Shown: in pieces, positions 31,101 to 38,220 of the stretch | Layout: each line of letters begins with the position of its first letter | Position numbering within the stretch: position 1 is the first letter of the stretch | Assembly: GCF_040958095.1 (NCBI RefSeq) | Contig: NC_091233.1 | Coordinates: 21,831,297-21,895,296, forward strand | DNA: 64,000 nucleotides | Origin: Procambarus clarkii | Lineage: Eukaryota; Arthropoda; Malacostraca; Decapoda; Cambaridae | Reading direction: 5' to 3' | Notes under the pieces: generated by a model | What the model saw: the letters and a program-made list of their open reading frames with translations, nothing else | Told to the model about the DNA's origin: nothing | Database searches by the model: none | Made by a program: the position numbers and the translations under genes

Positions 31101-33136
31101 CTGTTGATGCTCTTTGTTTTATTTTGTATTGACAAGGCTTCACAGATATCAGCCACTTTGGGGTTGTGTTTTGGATTTTGTTGTTTGCCACTTAGTGCTC
31201 AAGTGGTTGCCCCAAAACCGGATTTATGCTCACCCCACCGCTTCCTTCCACTGGCTGGCATGGTTTGCCAGACCTCTTTTGTATCATTCAACCCTGCTTT
31301 GCGCTGGGCTCAGGGATATCTGAGGGTTTCAGAGTCTGGGCTGTGATTGGCTATGGGTGTAGCTCAGCCTTTTCTGGGGATTGCTCCTTCCATGTTGGCA
31401 GCAAAGACAGTTGTGCCGTTGCTTCCTGCCAGAGTTCCGTAGCCTACTGTTTCTCTGGTGGGGTGTATTTGTTTCAGATCCTTTAGTGTGTAGTCTTCCT
31501 GTTTGACCAGTTTCTTCATTTGCAGCTTTCTCCTTTCTGGCAAAGAATGAGATGGTTGGCTTCCAAAGGGGTCCTTAGGTTACTGATTTATAGTTCATTC
31601 AGGCTGTAGTGCATCCGGATTTGACTGATTGATTTGAGCATCTTCCCTTTTGGGGGGTTTGGTCTTCTGGTCTCCTGTGCCTTTGTTGGCTTCCATTTTA
31701 GCTTCCTCTGTTGTTAGCAACAAGGAGCACCCCCCCCCCTTCAAAACCTGCATTGAGAGTAATGAAATGCCTCTTTCTGTGGAGTCTCAGTGACTCCCTG
31801 GGCTCCTCCCTACCTGCATGGTGAGTTGGTGGGCTTGTGTTTGGCTCGGGCCAATGAGTTTGTTGACATGGGAGCCAGTAACTCCAGTGGTAGGCTTTTA
31901 ATTACTGATGTGCATTAATAGTAAGGAGCTATCTCAGTGTGGCTAGCAACAGGGGGGCCATTGAGGTCTCCCCCCCCCCCCCCCCTGTCACTACCCCTCC
32001 CAAGAAAGAGGCACTTCATTGCATTAAATGCTGTTTTTTATCAGGTTTGTCTCCTAAAATAAAATAAAAAGAATTTTTTTTCAGAAATACAAAATTGTGC
32101 CCAAAATAGTCTATATACAGTAATTTGTTACCTGATTTGTGATTTTGTTGACACCCTCTAGCATGCATAACAATTTGCCTTGTACATATTCTGAATGGTT
32201 TTTAATAACTTAACATTAATATTGGCATATATGCATATTTTCTAACATACTCAGTTTCGATATACTGTACTATATAAAATAAATGCTTTCAGTGATGTTT
32301 GCTGTAATGCACAAAGTCGAAAGGCTTCATGTGTCTTCCATCAGAAGTCTGCCCCAGCAAGTAGGGCGCCATCTCTCCCCCGACAAGTGGAAGTAGAAAC
32401 ACAAGCATTTGGTAATGGCGTGTCCAGTGGCGTCTGTCCTCTACGCACTCGGCCACACACCTTGGAAAGAGTAAATAGAAAATCCGTGTCGGGTATATCC
32501 ACTCCAATTTACAGGAGCAGAAGTCAGAGCCGAGGTGATTTAACAAAGGAAGGTGCCCAAGGAAGCAACAAGTGTAATTTAATTAGCCAACCTTCACAAA
32601 GAGAAGCAGCCTTACTTTGCACTGTGAATTCAAATTTTTGTGATAAATATTCACACAACAGTGCCAATAAAGAATGTGTGAGTGGTTCATCTGCAGGTTA
32701 TCAAAAGTACAAGTTTCACTGTGGTGTAAACCCAAAGACAACAAAATTAACCAAAAAATTACCTATGTCTATTAACAGGAAAGATGGAAAATATTCCGAA
32801 GAAGATCAGTATGAAGATACTCTTAATATTGATTTTTATACGAATGACCAAGATGGCAATAAATCGCTCAACACCCTTGAAACAGATCTCATGAACTTAA
32901 TGGCAAAGATCACTCAACGACAAGAGGAACACGATTCAAAGTCGTTCGTTGATCTTCCTCCACCTTATGAAGAGCTCACACATCAACAGCCACCTCAGAG
33001 AAATACTCTTTCACTCTGCAACAGTGCTCCTGGGAGTTTGCGTGGAAGCAGGAGGGCGAGTCGAGATGTTGGCGTTCCGGGAGATTTTCTGAAAAGAATG
33101 CACAAACCAAAATCAAAAAAATCTAATAAATCATAA
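8089..33136 (+). CDS. SSX2IP: SSX2IP/ADIP orthologue, 12 joined coding exons, 802 aa
   Basis: Join: 8089-8253, 9175-9354, 9803-9934, 11752-11820, 12356-12507, 14548-14689, 16390-16567, 17156-17272, 21598-21767, 23704-23799, 26643-26806, 32293-33136 (2409 nt, stop TAA). Every junction is AG/GT and every phase matches, which is strong evidence for the model. The product is an afadin- and alpha-actinin-binding protein: in vertebrates a centrosomal/centriolar-satellite coiled-coil scaffold for microtubule anchoring, also linked to adherens junctions. Family landmarks are an N-terminal YLSQELQGMGL...VNLVALVNTCWEV block (about residues 52-85), long charged coiled coil (about 86-200 and 340-465), and the conserved FTEATIRLNRE/RAAFEAEKVELLRRQF region (about 425-450). 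The human protein is about 614 aa; this one is longer because of a 281-residue last exon. No 5' non-coding exon or promoter was identified. Orthology is inferred from recalled family sequence. Confidence 0.9.
8394..8438. repeat. Perfect 19-bp-arm hairpin
   Basis: aaaaccagtaatattagcc at 8394-8412 pairs with ggctaatattactggtttt at 8420-8438 around a 7-base loop. Confidence 0.9.
8594..8630. repeat. Perfect 14-bp-arm hairpin
   Basis: catagtcaccctgg at 8594-8607 pairs with ccagggtgactatg at 8617-8630; 9-base loop. Confidence 0.9.
9175..9354 (+). CDS. SSX2IP: SSX2IP exon 2
   Basis: Acceptor tttacag and donor CAG|gtagta; 60 codons, phase 0 to 0. It encodes ELQGMGLSCPLIETGSQRVN and then LVALVNTCWEVTQLYRAS, the most recognisable part of the ADIP domain (compare the family pattern QELTTLGFPSL...LNIVAVVNCVYELL). 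The coiled coil begins near the end of the exon (RRDAADLNHLQ). Confidence 0.9.
9803..9934 (+). CDS. SSX2IP: SSX2IP exon 3
   Basis: Acceptor ccaacag and donor GAG|gtacag; 44 codons, phase 0. The peptide is charged coiled coil (SNIRDLRGNVEEKERLVCDA, then QERERQAVLVSKTLASKLKS). It corresponds to the family segment of the type [25 protein letters not shown]. Confidence 0.9.
10080..10960 (-). pseudogene. Decayed CR1-like reverse transcriptase (palm region)
   Basis: Reading the minus strand from about 10945 gives CADDAKLMRRIRTEVDCRLL then QADLDKLQKWAGK: the RT box with a decayed F/Y-ADD (here CADD), followed by the usual 'ADLDKLQKW' region and LEFNPNK. Further leftward the RNA-binding and thumb part is recognisable but heavily frameshifted. 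It lies antisense within SSX2IP intron 3. Confidence 0.72.
11040..11300 (+). pseudogene. CR1-like RT fragment (fingers), frameshifted
   Basis: On the plus strand, near 11170, NFETANVVPKFKKGGQ is followed after a frameshift at about 11222 by ETLNYRPVSLTCIPCKILQK. These match the RT pattern W..A.V.PIFKKG...NYRPVSLT...CKILEK. The adjacent palm fragment (10080-10960) is in the opposite orientation, so the two do not form one simple insertion. Confidence 0.8.
11440..11480. repeat. SINE tail fragment
   Basis: Only the terminal 'aatcatctcaagataacctc' of the common SINE tail is present, followed by unrelated sequence. Confidence 0.5.
11752..11820 (+). CDS. SSX2IP: SSX2IP exon 4
   Basis: A short exon of 23 codons with acceptor attacag and donor GAG|gtagtt, phase 0. 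It encodes VRKLSSVLQQREAHHQHELR followed by KKE. This aligns with the family's EVQKLQN...RATQYNHDMKRKE segment, a distinctive order and spacing. Confidence 0.9.
12356..12507 (+). CDS. SSX2IP: SSX2IP exon 5
   Basis: Acceptor aaacag and donor CG|gtaagg; phase 0 in, phase 2 out. It encodes IENNRLREHLHRLVSGNRLS and ends SRAQWKTEASNA. This matches the family block REYNKLKERLHQLV...GSWRTGKTEARNE, including the W-T/K-TEA core. Confidence 0.9.
12985..13108. repeat. Two adjacent perfect hairpins
   Basis: ttgacattcatttgactaca(g) at 12988-13008 pairs with 13021-13041 (21-bp arms), and catcaccatccattgtagt at 13065-13083 pairs with 13087-13105 (19-bp arms, 3-base loop). The motif gtagtcaaa recurs in both, suggesting a common origin. 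In SSX2IP intron 5. Confidence 0.9.
13320..13590 (+). pseudogene. CR1-like ORF2 C-terminus and 3' end
   Basis: The frame REDFLRPGTLRTRGHRYKLA / NVRKFTFANRVVDGWNQLGE / KVVEAKTVGSFKALYDRVCW ends DGTPRA-stop. It is the characteristic C-terminus of CR1-like ORF2 (R.FSF..RVVN.WN.LP..VV.A.S...FK..LD). The following 3' UTR has repeated 'acttaggcaattac' units. Related pieces: 26960-27110 (+), 15345-15620 (-), 24810-24925, 25120-25615 and 42230-42400. Confidence 0.82.
13650..13920. repeat. ATT run and degenerate 'attacatacagatat' repeat
   Basis: (att)n near 13662-13678, then about eight degenerate units of 'cacaaattgtctagatatta' spacing 30-38 bases to 13910; a weaker copy recurs at 14290-14500. Confidence 0.6.
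14325..14468. mobile_element. Fold-back element (GACCAGACCACACACTAGAAG), copy 1
   Basis: Arms ttgaccagaccacacactag at 14331 and its complement near 14405-14430 flank 'ggacgacgacgtttcggtct' and 'ctggaccattctcaagtcg'. The element ends in 'ttcagccacgttattgtgac'. Other copies: 47725-47830, 47930-48105 and 49905-50105. No coding capacity; a MITE-like or fold-back repeat. Confidence 0.78.
14548..14689 (+). CDS. SSX2IP: SSX2IP exon 6
   Basis: Acceptor aaactag and donor AAA|gtaagt; phase 2 in, phase 0 out. It completes an Arg codon split across the intron, then reads HEEDLHRRVLTQYEAWVGQL. The exon continues with NDENVQLKSCLSTLSTHMSK, equivalent to the family's EDEMYKILLNDYEYRQKQI/MENAELKKVLQ region. 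Coiled-coil character is clear. Confidence 0.9.
15345..15620 (-). pseudogene. CR1-like ORF2 C-terminus, antisense copy
   Basis: Complement of 'tactcacctagttgtacttg' ... 'ctcaatttccacctgtgtcc'. In the related copy at 42230-42400 and here the minus strand reads a decayed RHLNFFTVRQVNK / VVETDSIHSFKCRYDRANKA pattern, the CR1-like C-terminus seen at 13320. Confidence 0.65.
15624..15880 (+). repeat. tRNA-headed SINE (type B head)
   Basis: Head 'cccctgacagctgagtggac' with box B gggttcgatccccggtgg, then the same body and tail as the type A SINEs. Other type B copies: 18814-19020 (+, head 5'-truncated) and 22881-23142 (-). Confidence 0.88.
16390..16567 (+). CDS. SSX2IP: SSX2IP exon 7
   Basis: Acceptor tttttcag and donor AAAT|gtaagt; phase 0 in, phase 1 out. 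It encodes a Ser-rich stretch (SSMTSSVLSADSLEDPVY), then RLEFPAFRDQVQVIFDVHMK and ALVQIFEEK. This is equivalent to the family segment in which SSREQLxxSIRKQWRIL-like helices follow a Ser-rich linker. Confidence 0.87.
16700..16812. repeat. CT/C-rich low-complexity tract
   Basis: ctctctctctctctgtcctt followed by cccacccccctctacctcct; pyrimidine-only for most of 100 bases, inside SSX2IP intron 7. Confidence 0.85.
17156..17272 (+). CDS. SSX2IP: SSX2IP exon 8
   Basis: Acceptor ttaacag and donor AAGG|gtatag; phase 1 in, phase 1 out. It encodes coiled coil KKESGEVENHLKKEISQLEK and QLAITKDELTSTQLMLNK. The split Gly/Asp codon is completed as GAT by exon 9. The donor has +3 A and +5 A and is weaker than the others. 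Confidence 0.87.
17390..17470. repeat. Dispersed 'GGGCTTGGGGAGTAGAA' repeat, copy 1
   Basis: 'aagcctggccttgggccggg' and 'cttggggagtagaa' are the complement of the block at 57960-58025; also at 37910-37985 and 62580-62660. Confidence 0.65.
17475..18810. other. SSX2IP intron 8, non-coding
   Basis: No exon fits phase 1 here. A (cc)acc-rich stretch near 17550-17680 and a decayed repeat with 'cttggttttagactaggtat' are visible; nothing else recognised. Confidence 0.5.
18814..19020 (+). repeat. SINE, 5'-truncated, type B
   Basis: Begins at box B 'ttccggttcgatccccggtg' and runs through 'tctagcagtaaatacgtacc' to the tail 'gccctgaaatcacctcaaga'. Confidence 0.85.
19506..19534. repeat. Short perfect hairpin
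   Basis: ggtcacattgca and tgcaatgtgacc flank 'catca' in SSX2IP intron 8. Confidence 0.8.
19681..19987 (-). repeat. Left (3') LTR of the gypsy-like element
   Basis: 307 bp. The first ~70 and last ~43 bases match the right LTR directly; the core 19760-19913 matches it only as reverse complement. A polypurine tract on the minus strand abuts it at about 19988-20003. Confidence 0.83.
19988..20145 (-). pseudogene. Gypsy-type integrase C-terminal remnant
   Basis: Minus-strand frame: RPPTLRPQLDDISEEEEVNF then DGYVTRAGRTIHRPAKFLDQ. An acidic linker followed by the T-R-x-G-R-x-x-R-P-P/A-x pattern commonly closes gypsy pol polyproteins. No catalytic domain remains. Confidence 0.65.
21169..21459 (-). 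repeat. Right (5') LTR of the gypsy-like element
   Basis: 291 bp. The core 21254-21407 is the reverse complement of 19760-19913 with about one mismatch. Ends are shared directly with the left LTR, and CACT follows at 21460. Confidence 0.83.
21598..21767 (+). CDS. SSX2IP: SSX2IP exon 9
   Basis: Acceptor ttttaacag and donor GAA|gtgagt; phase 1 in, phase 0 out. It encodes EGTRDQEKELSFLADSRCVE, then charged coiled coil, ending RHSFTEATIRLNRE. FTEAxxRL is a hallmark of the family (vertebrate RRSFTEAAIRLGLE). The upstream 4.3-kb intron holds the LTR element at 19681-21459. Confidence 0.92.
21808..22369. repeat. 31-bp minisatellite, about 18 copies
   Basis: Unit gtggtctgtggcagatgttt + tacaatttatt with variants (taaaatttggt, gattaacaattt, gcatatgtttt). 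In SSX2IP intron 9. The 191-codon frame over it is an artefact. The array resumes at 22614-22676 beyond a SINE insertion. Confidence 0.94.
22370..22613 (-). repeat. SINE type A inserted in the 31-bp array
   Basis: Minus-strand copy complete from the tail (gaggttatcttgagatgatt) to the head (gctcggccgaccggctccc); array units flank it on both sides. Confidence 0.9.
22614..22682. repeat. 31-bp array, distal part with terminal inversion
   Basis: Two more units, then 'aaaactgccacagaccacag', in which gccacagaccac is the reverse complement of the array's gtggtctgtggc. Confidence 0.88.
22881..23142 (-). repeat. SINE type B
   Basis: Tail 'cttgaggttatcttgagagg' to head ending 'gacagctgggtggacagcgc' (minus strand); box B reads gggttctatccccggtggag with one change. 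Confidence 0.9.
23704..23799 (+). CDS. SSX2IP: SSX2IP exon 10
   Basis: Acceptor ctcccag and donor ACG|gtaagt; 32 codons, phase 0. It encodes RAAFEAEKVELLRRQFLQEL then PSTLNDTCVDAT, equivalent to the family's ERKAFEEERASWLKQQFLNM. A 40-bp tandem array begins about 30 bp past its donor. Confidence 0.92.
23829..24572. repeat. 40-bp tandem array, about 18 copies
   Basis: Unit cactcgttcatcttcatcag + aactacagggggtataactg; the G run varies from 5 to 7 and the sixth base alternates g/a. It starts about 30 bp after the exon 10 donor. Confidence 0.95.
24580..24779 (-). repeat. SINE, diverged
   Basis: 'cctggtccttgaccaggcct' ... 'ctgctagatgaataggggca' ... 'cgaccgagaatcgaacccag'; same family body, different head. 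Confidence 0.82.
24781..24925. repeat. (TG)n and CR1-like 3' fragment
   Basis: A (tg)n run near 24781-24803 is followed by 'gggtaattacctaagtgtag' and 'acggttttggcctccaccat'. The last block repeats at 25196-25305. Confidence 0.75.
24925..25032. repeat. Head-to-head SINE tails (fold-back)
   Basis: 'gaggttaccccgagatgttt' and 'cggagct' face 'agctccgaaattatctcaag' around the palindromic core 'ggcccggtcgacgaccggac'. Confidence 0.75.
25076..25119. repeat. (TG)n microsatellite
   Basis: About 20 uninterrupted tg units. Confidence 0.95.
25120..25615 (-). repeat. CR1-like 3' fragments interleaved with SINE tail
   Basis: 'tactcacctaattgtgcttg' (25119), the 'cctaagtgtagttaccggat' block (25203), a SINE tail (25305-25370), then 'aaccaggctgttggacgtgg' and, near 25555-25590, the complement of FLRP..LKNKRS, the block at 13345. 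A patchwork of at least three insertions. Confidence 0.65.
26325..26525 (+). repeat. Old SINE relative
   Basis: 'ccattcacatgaggcctctg', 'aattagcaataactgggtac' and 'gtgggttgcatcctggggga' parallel the SINE body; a sister copy is at 35600-35985 with 'tctagcagtaaagtagatag'. Confidence 0.7.
26643..26806 (+). CDS. SSX2IP: SSX2IP exon 11
   Basis: Acceptor tttattag and donor CAGCA|gtaagt; phase 0 in, phase 2 out. It encodes Ser/Gly-rich DSSGSLSSGSIGDAFDSLQR, then a Pro-rich segment ending in a short polyQ run. Without splicing, the frame meets TAA immediately after the CAG run, so intron retention would truncate the protein. The exon can join 28562 or 32293 in the same phase. Confidence 0.87.
26955..27115 (+). 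pseudogene. CR1-like ORF2 C-terminus, copy
   Basis: 'aagaaggtggtggatgccaa' then 'tagctctcatcctgtaacta': same order as 13460-13580, decayed. Confidence 0.7.
27116..28561. other. SSX2IP intron 11, first part
   Basis: No recognisable exon, RNA or transposon; a short 'ggcataggcaaggcaaggca' low-complexity stretch near 27800. Confidence 0.5.
28562..28607 (+). CDS. SSX2IP: SSX2IP alternative C-terminal exon (short isoform)
   Basis: This 46-nt candidate exon lies between tctcttattttag and the donor gtaagt at 28608. Entered from exon 11 in phase 2 it completes a His codon and reads DSKKGQGSSRRL, then TGA at 28599-28601. That would give a 534-residue isoform with a short basic tail. It starts with the same four bases (TGAT) and phase as exon 12. 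It could be a cassette exon that stops translation, or an alternative end. No transcript evidence is available. Confidence 0.55.
28840..29397. repeat. Degenerate satellite-like repeats in intron 11
   Basis: 'attctattgcgaacacattg' (28919), 'tttattgcgaacacattgat' (29132) and 'attctattggaaacacatgg' (29309) each precede 'cctaggayga' and 'gagt.tacacttttcag'. At least three units of about 190-210 bp. Confidence 0.78.
29398..29642 (+). repeat. SINE type A inserted in the satellite-like block
   Basis: Head 'ggtcggccgagcggacagca', box B gggttcgatcccaggtgc, complete tail 'cccgaaatcatctcaagata'. Confidence 0.92.
29690..29975 (+). pseudogene. CR1-like ORF2 linker fragment
   Basis: RREAERSFEKGIEDTSKRKY ... 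KIVKSKLPVEVKAQRLRMAN ... TETDKQ resembles the segment between endonuclease and RT of CR1-like elements (E..FE..IA......FW.YV.SK....I..L....G..T..D..KA). Truncated before the RT. Confidence 0.6.
30005..32292. other. SSX2IP intron 11, last part
   Basis: A T/G-rich stretch (30440-31970) resembles decayed dispersed repeat but no domain was read; C runs lie at 31727-31738 and 31967-31985. No exon compatible with phase 2 was found besides 28562. Confidence 0.5.
32293..33136 (+). CDS. SSX2IP: SSX2IP exon 12 (long C-terminal exon)
   Basis: Acceptor tgctttcag at 32292; entered in phase 2 from exon 11, it completes His522 and runs 280 more codons to TAA at 33134-33136. The stretch is hydrophilic and Ser/Asn/Lys-rich, looks disordered, and has no recognised domain. 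A PPPY motif (about residues 744-747, in DLPPPYEELTH) is of the type bound by WW domains such as those of Nedd4-family ligases. The protein ends in a basic run KPKSKKSNKS. Vertebrate SSX2IP tails are much shorter and also Ser-rich, so this extension is lineage-specific or strongly diverged. Confidence 0.85.
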
Positions 33137-35590
33137 TTACCATAGATAAAATGTAGTTAAATAACATTGCAATAGTTAAATGGAAATAAGGTGAGTTAGA
33201 CTGAGATGATGTACTTATACCAAGATTGTACTTATCAGGATTACCCGGATACCCCCATACACAATAGACAATATAATGATGCAATATGGGCATCAGTCTT
33301 TGCAATAATGTTTTATTTTGAAGGCAGTAGTTTCATTACATGAGGTGCTTGAATGTTTACTTGAGAAAGATATTCTTGCAAGTTCCATTTGAATATATTT
33401 TACTGAGCAGCGTGTAAACTGGTGCTCATAGTCACTCTTATAATTCATAGTTTTCTATTTATTACAATCACTTGTATATTTATATTTGGTAGTTTTGTGT
33501 GTGTTCGACAGTTGGATATTTGTGCTTCTCGTATGTTTATATTTAGCCATTTTGTTTAATTTTTTTGAGAATTATATGTTTGATCCTTACTACGTACTGT
33601 AGATGGATTAATGGTCTAGCCTACAGATTGGTCACTGATAACAATATTTTGTAAATACTGTATTTTAACATGATTTCTGATACAATAGTTATTCCAAGGC
33701 TCAGGCATATGATAAACAATGTTTCTATAGCAACAATATGCAACCCATTCCTTTATGTATATTACATTCTTCCACTCGGTAGGGGTGACTACACAGGTTG
33801 TGGTAGACACCACTATAGCACTTAGTGCATGGGGTGATACCTTTTTCATACATATTCTCTCATTCCAATCACCTTGTATTGTTTTCCTTCTCAGCCTTTT
33901 CCCTACACATTACCCGTATTCAAACTCATTCTCTGTATATGCTTTATATCCTTATCACACCTTTACTGTACTTCATCCTTTACTAAATTGACCGTAGCCA
34001 TCTTAACACCATATATTCTTCGGATATCTTCATTTATTCCATCATTACATTCAGCCTTATACATTACTGTACTAAAACCTCCCTTTTAGCATGTGTATTC
34101 ATATAGTTTTTATGTTATTGCCCACCAAACATCACATAATATTGTGAACCTCATTTTTAATGGTACTCTCTCATCTTGATTGATGTTCTGTAATGTTTCC
34201 CCCCCCCCCCCCTCACTGCCCCCTTGGCTGTTACCGGGAGACTAGACACAATGTTATAAAGAATTAAGCCAGACATTAACATGTTTATATTGAGAACGTA
34301 TCTAAAATAATGGCAAGCATTTGATGCATCCTCAGTCCACTGTGATATTAATTTACTTGAAAAAAGTGCCTAAGTCATAATTATGTGCACACACAAACAC
34401 ATGAGTGGGGAAGAGGAAGAACACTTGGATGTGTAAGGATGCTTCATAATATTGGTCATATTATAAGATATACCGACATGGGAGACAGGGATGCTTTCTT
34501 CAGCCGCCCTCATATGCCTGCATTGTGTTCAGTTTTCTATTCTTGTTCTAAAATACTTTTGACAGAGTTCAGCAGAATGCATTGAGGTTTGGTGTACATT
34601 TGTTGTCAACAGGTTTGGATTAAGATAAATTCAGTTGTTGGGAGCGCACATTTCAATGCAAGAATGCAACCACCATTTGCATTAAAAAAAATTTTTTTTT
34701 TTTTATATTGGAAGATGTATGCATGATTGCATTTTGTTGTATAGGTATATGTCTCTACTTAGAACTTTGTGAGAATGCATTGTACGGAATACAAAATCTT
34801 TAATTATAGGGTCACTGAAATGCGCAATCGCATACCTTTTACTTCAACTACTTTCATATAGCAGTAGCACATGGAGAAGGTTGTGGCAGTGTTTAAAACA
34901 GTGTTCAACAATGGAACACGGTAATCCGAGCATGGTAATGCTCAGATTACTGTAAAACAAACGTGTTTTGTCATACTCCAATTTCAAGTTTAATGACACC
35001 GATGAATGTGTCTCCTAATATCAACTCTTGTTCTTAATATCAAACACTTTTCCCTGTAATAGACGATCTCCATTGGCAGCAGTAATTTGCTTCACATCCA
35101 CACACACTGCTCTGTACCTATCTTGTCTTATTTTGGTTACTGTGTTCAGATTTTTTACTTCTCTATACTTCGTTCATCTGAACATTGCTTTATGTTAGCT
35201 GCTGTACCTTAATTTGCATGTTCTTTAATTTATATGCTTTTCAGTTATGGGAAATAGAGGAAACAAGGGAGATATATAGTAGGAGGAGTGAAGGGGAGCT
35301 GTACATGAAGAGTACTGTATAGAGCAGGCATTGTAAGCCCCTGACATGTTTTAAATCAAACCTGCATGATGGTGTTTTGTTTAGTATTTGTTGTAGCTAT
35401 CATGTAGGAATACTATCACGCAGAACTTATTGCCCAAGAAATGCTATAACTTTCTCATACTTACGAGCAACAGTATATCCGGATCTGACCCAGATACCTG
35501 GGTCAGTTCACTCTGCCGGTATAGAATGTAATTGATTTGTATATAATATGTGCAAACAAGCAAATGTTAACTTTCATGCTGGTCTGTCAT
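33137..35590. other. SSX2IP 3' UTR and flank
   Basis: AT-rich. No clear AATAAA close to the stop other than one overlapping the last codons (33125-33130), so the transcript end is undetermined. A C run at 34198-34213 and a small hairpin at 34920-34950 (gtaatccgagcat / atgctcagattac) are visible. Confidence 0.5.
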
Positions 35591-35594
35591 AAAT

Positions 35595-35990
35595 GATAGG
35601 CTAAGCAAGGTTCTTGCAAGGGACCCGGGTTCAACTCCAGGGCAGGACAAAAATGGTTGGGCATATCCACAAGGGCCGTGATGAGCGCTCGAACCTACGT
35701 CCAGGATGATCCCAGACGCGCCTTAGTTGACTGCGCCAGGACATGGTTAAATAATAAAATAAATCGAATCCCCCTTGTGGATTTGTTCATTTGATGCATC
35801 ACGCTATCGTGATTTCTGTGTATGGTTGGGCATGTTTCCTTTCACCTGATGCGTCTATTCATCTAGCAGTAAAGTAGATAGTTCCAGGGATTAAACAATT
35901 GTGGGTTGCATCATGTAGAAGGTCAGTAGGTAGCCTAGGGAAGACCTCGATAAAACTAAATACAGGTTTTCTGTCCCTGATAGCAGGAAT
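35595..35990. repeat. SINE relatives with 'CCACAAGGGCCGTG' block
   Basis: 'gacccgggttcaactccagg', then 'ccacaagggccgtgatgagc', later the partial complement 'cccccttgtggatttgttca', then a SINE body 'tctagcagtaaagtagatag'. The 'ccacaagggccgtga' block is the one forming the palindrome at 60213-60372. Confidence 0.72.
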
Positions 35991-37670
35991 TATAATATGG
36001 TACCATTACCCACTGTTCCCACTTTCATGGTGTGTGGAGGCATCAGCCTAAAAAAAGCAAATAACATAATAAAAGGTTATACATATTAATTATAAAACAT
36101 TACAATTATTACTCGTCCATTTATCATAAATAATACAATACATAGCACCAGAGTTAAACACACACTTCCACACTCACCAGTCATCCTCATCAGCAACCCA
36201 CTTCCTTGTACAACCAGGTATACAATCCTTTATATAAATTGTCATATACATTCACTCCATACAAATTGTATACAGTGCTTTATAAAAAAAGTGTCATATA
36301 CTGTCCATTCACTCCATACAAATTGCTTCCATCATGCCATGTTCCTTGCAATATCCTTTGAATTATTCGGAATCACTTCCCACATACATATATATCATGT
36401 CCACCCATCTTCCCAGCCTTCCTCTACACCTTTCACTGGGTATTTATTGAATAGTGTTTATAATCAGAGACTACTTATACAGTATAGCATTCGATTTCGA
36501 ACTTTCTCTTGATAACTACTGTACTCTACTTTATACCCAGAGATGGGATACTGAATCCATCCCCAAAGACGTGTGACAAAGTTCTTCCATCGGTTAAGAA
36601 ATATAATAAAAGGCCCATTGCCTGGAGGTTTTTGCTCCATTGTCCTAACCAGTTGAGCCTTGTAGATATTTGAACATATAATTAATGTGCACCTTATGTG
36701 ATTTTAAAAGTATCATTCTCACTCCCAGTTTGGTTTTGCGGTACAACTGGCATTTTAGTGGATTTGGAAGGTCACATTTGCGATGCTAATTTCTTCTACA
36801 TGTAAATTCTTCATGACCATCCTTTTTGGCATTGATTTTGTCTTTAATCCAATTTGTCACAACTGTATTTTTTTTTAAAAGCTTCCTCTCCAGCCGAACC
36901 TTCAAAATTCACACTGGAATCACTTCTTCCTCTTCTTATTGACAATGTTAATGGGTCCTACAGGGCATTGTTTAACTCTTAGGAGGCGATTATCATCTAT
37001 TGATGATCCTCAGAGTAATGCAGTTATATGATTATTTAAATGATTATTGTCTGGGTTTTACATGTTTGATGCAAATATGAATATAATAGGTCTATGTGGA
37101 TGTAATGGAGTTTACCGTGGCCCATGAACAAAAATCCTGCTACAATTTCAATGTTACAAATGCAGTTAGTCATGAACACTAGGGGAATGAGGTCATTGTC
37201 ATGCAACGATTTAAAAAATTATTGTCGGGATTTACACATATGGAGCAGATATAGATATACAGTAATGGCTGTCTGTGGATGTAAATAAAGAGAAACAAGT
37301 GGTGTTATGGTGTAGATTCTTCATTTTTCCTCAGGAAAGCTTGTAGCTGATGTTTTTTTCCTGGGCTAGCTAGCTAGCACTGCTTTAAATTCTCTACTAA
37401 AAGAACTAGCATTGCAGGTATAACTGTACTAGAAAGAGTATCCATCATCAACCCTTAACCCAGAATGTACACCAACTTGTATATGAGGATAGAATAGTGC
37501 AAAATTCTAGAGTTAATATTCATCATCTGCCTATTTAGGGCATCTCATGTTCATTATGTGTGCAGTTCTTTACCTAACTCGTGCAATTTTATATGCCCCG
37601 AGACAGTTACATTCCACATGCCAACGATTGTTGATCATTTGTTATTGTAGTTGCCTCTTGCAGTGTTCTC
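35991..37670. other. Intergenic, no gene seen
   Basis: AT-rich; a short duplication of 'cattcactccatacaaattg' at about 36249 and 36305. Confidence 0.5.
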
Positions 37671-37764
37671 ATGGCTCCGAAGTCTCTTAACCCTTCTCAT
37701 CCCGTGGTGCTAGAAAATCAACATTGGTTGTATCTTATCTTTAGCAGGTACTGTAACACAGTTC

Positions 37765-38220
37765 ACAATCACCTAGCATTAAATAGGTGCCTGGGAATTA
37801 GGCAATTGTGCACTGTAACTCGGAAGAATGTCAGTACAGAGGTTGTGCTAGGGGGTTCCTCGATGAGCGGAACTGCGGGCCGCTCCAAGCAACAGCCTGT
37901 TGGACCAAGCTCTCGCAAGTCGAGCCTGGTTCAGAGTTGGGCTTGGGAAGTAGAACTCCCAGAACTTCATTCAGGTACAAGCTTAAGCTTAACAGGCTTC
38001 TTGTCCTCAACAATGCAAAACCAAATTTTGGTGGGTTGCCTATCATATTGGCATTGCCTGCAATGGCCTAGATGCCTTTGCTGAAGAATTCATAAAAGTC
38101 CCATCTCACAGTCAAATTCCTCACTTAGGCAACTTGCCTTATAACAAGGAGGTGGTCTGGTCGAGGACCGGGCTGCGAGGATGCTAAGCCCAGAAATCAT
38201 CTCGAGATAACTTCAAGATA
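37765..38220 (+). repeat. Fragmented SINE with another repeat inside
   Basis: 'aatcacctagcattaaatag' (body) and 'tggtcgaggaccgggctgcg' to 'cgagataacttcaagatagg' (tail) enclose 'gttgggcttgggaagtagaa' from the 57960-58025 repeat family. Confidence 0.68.
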
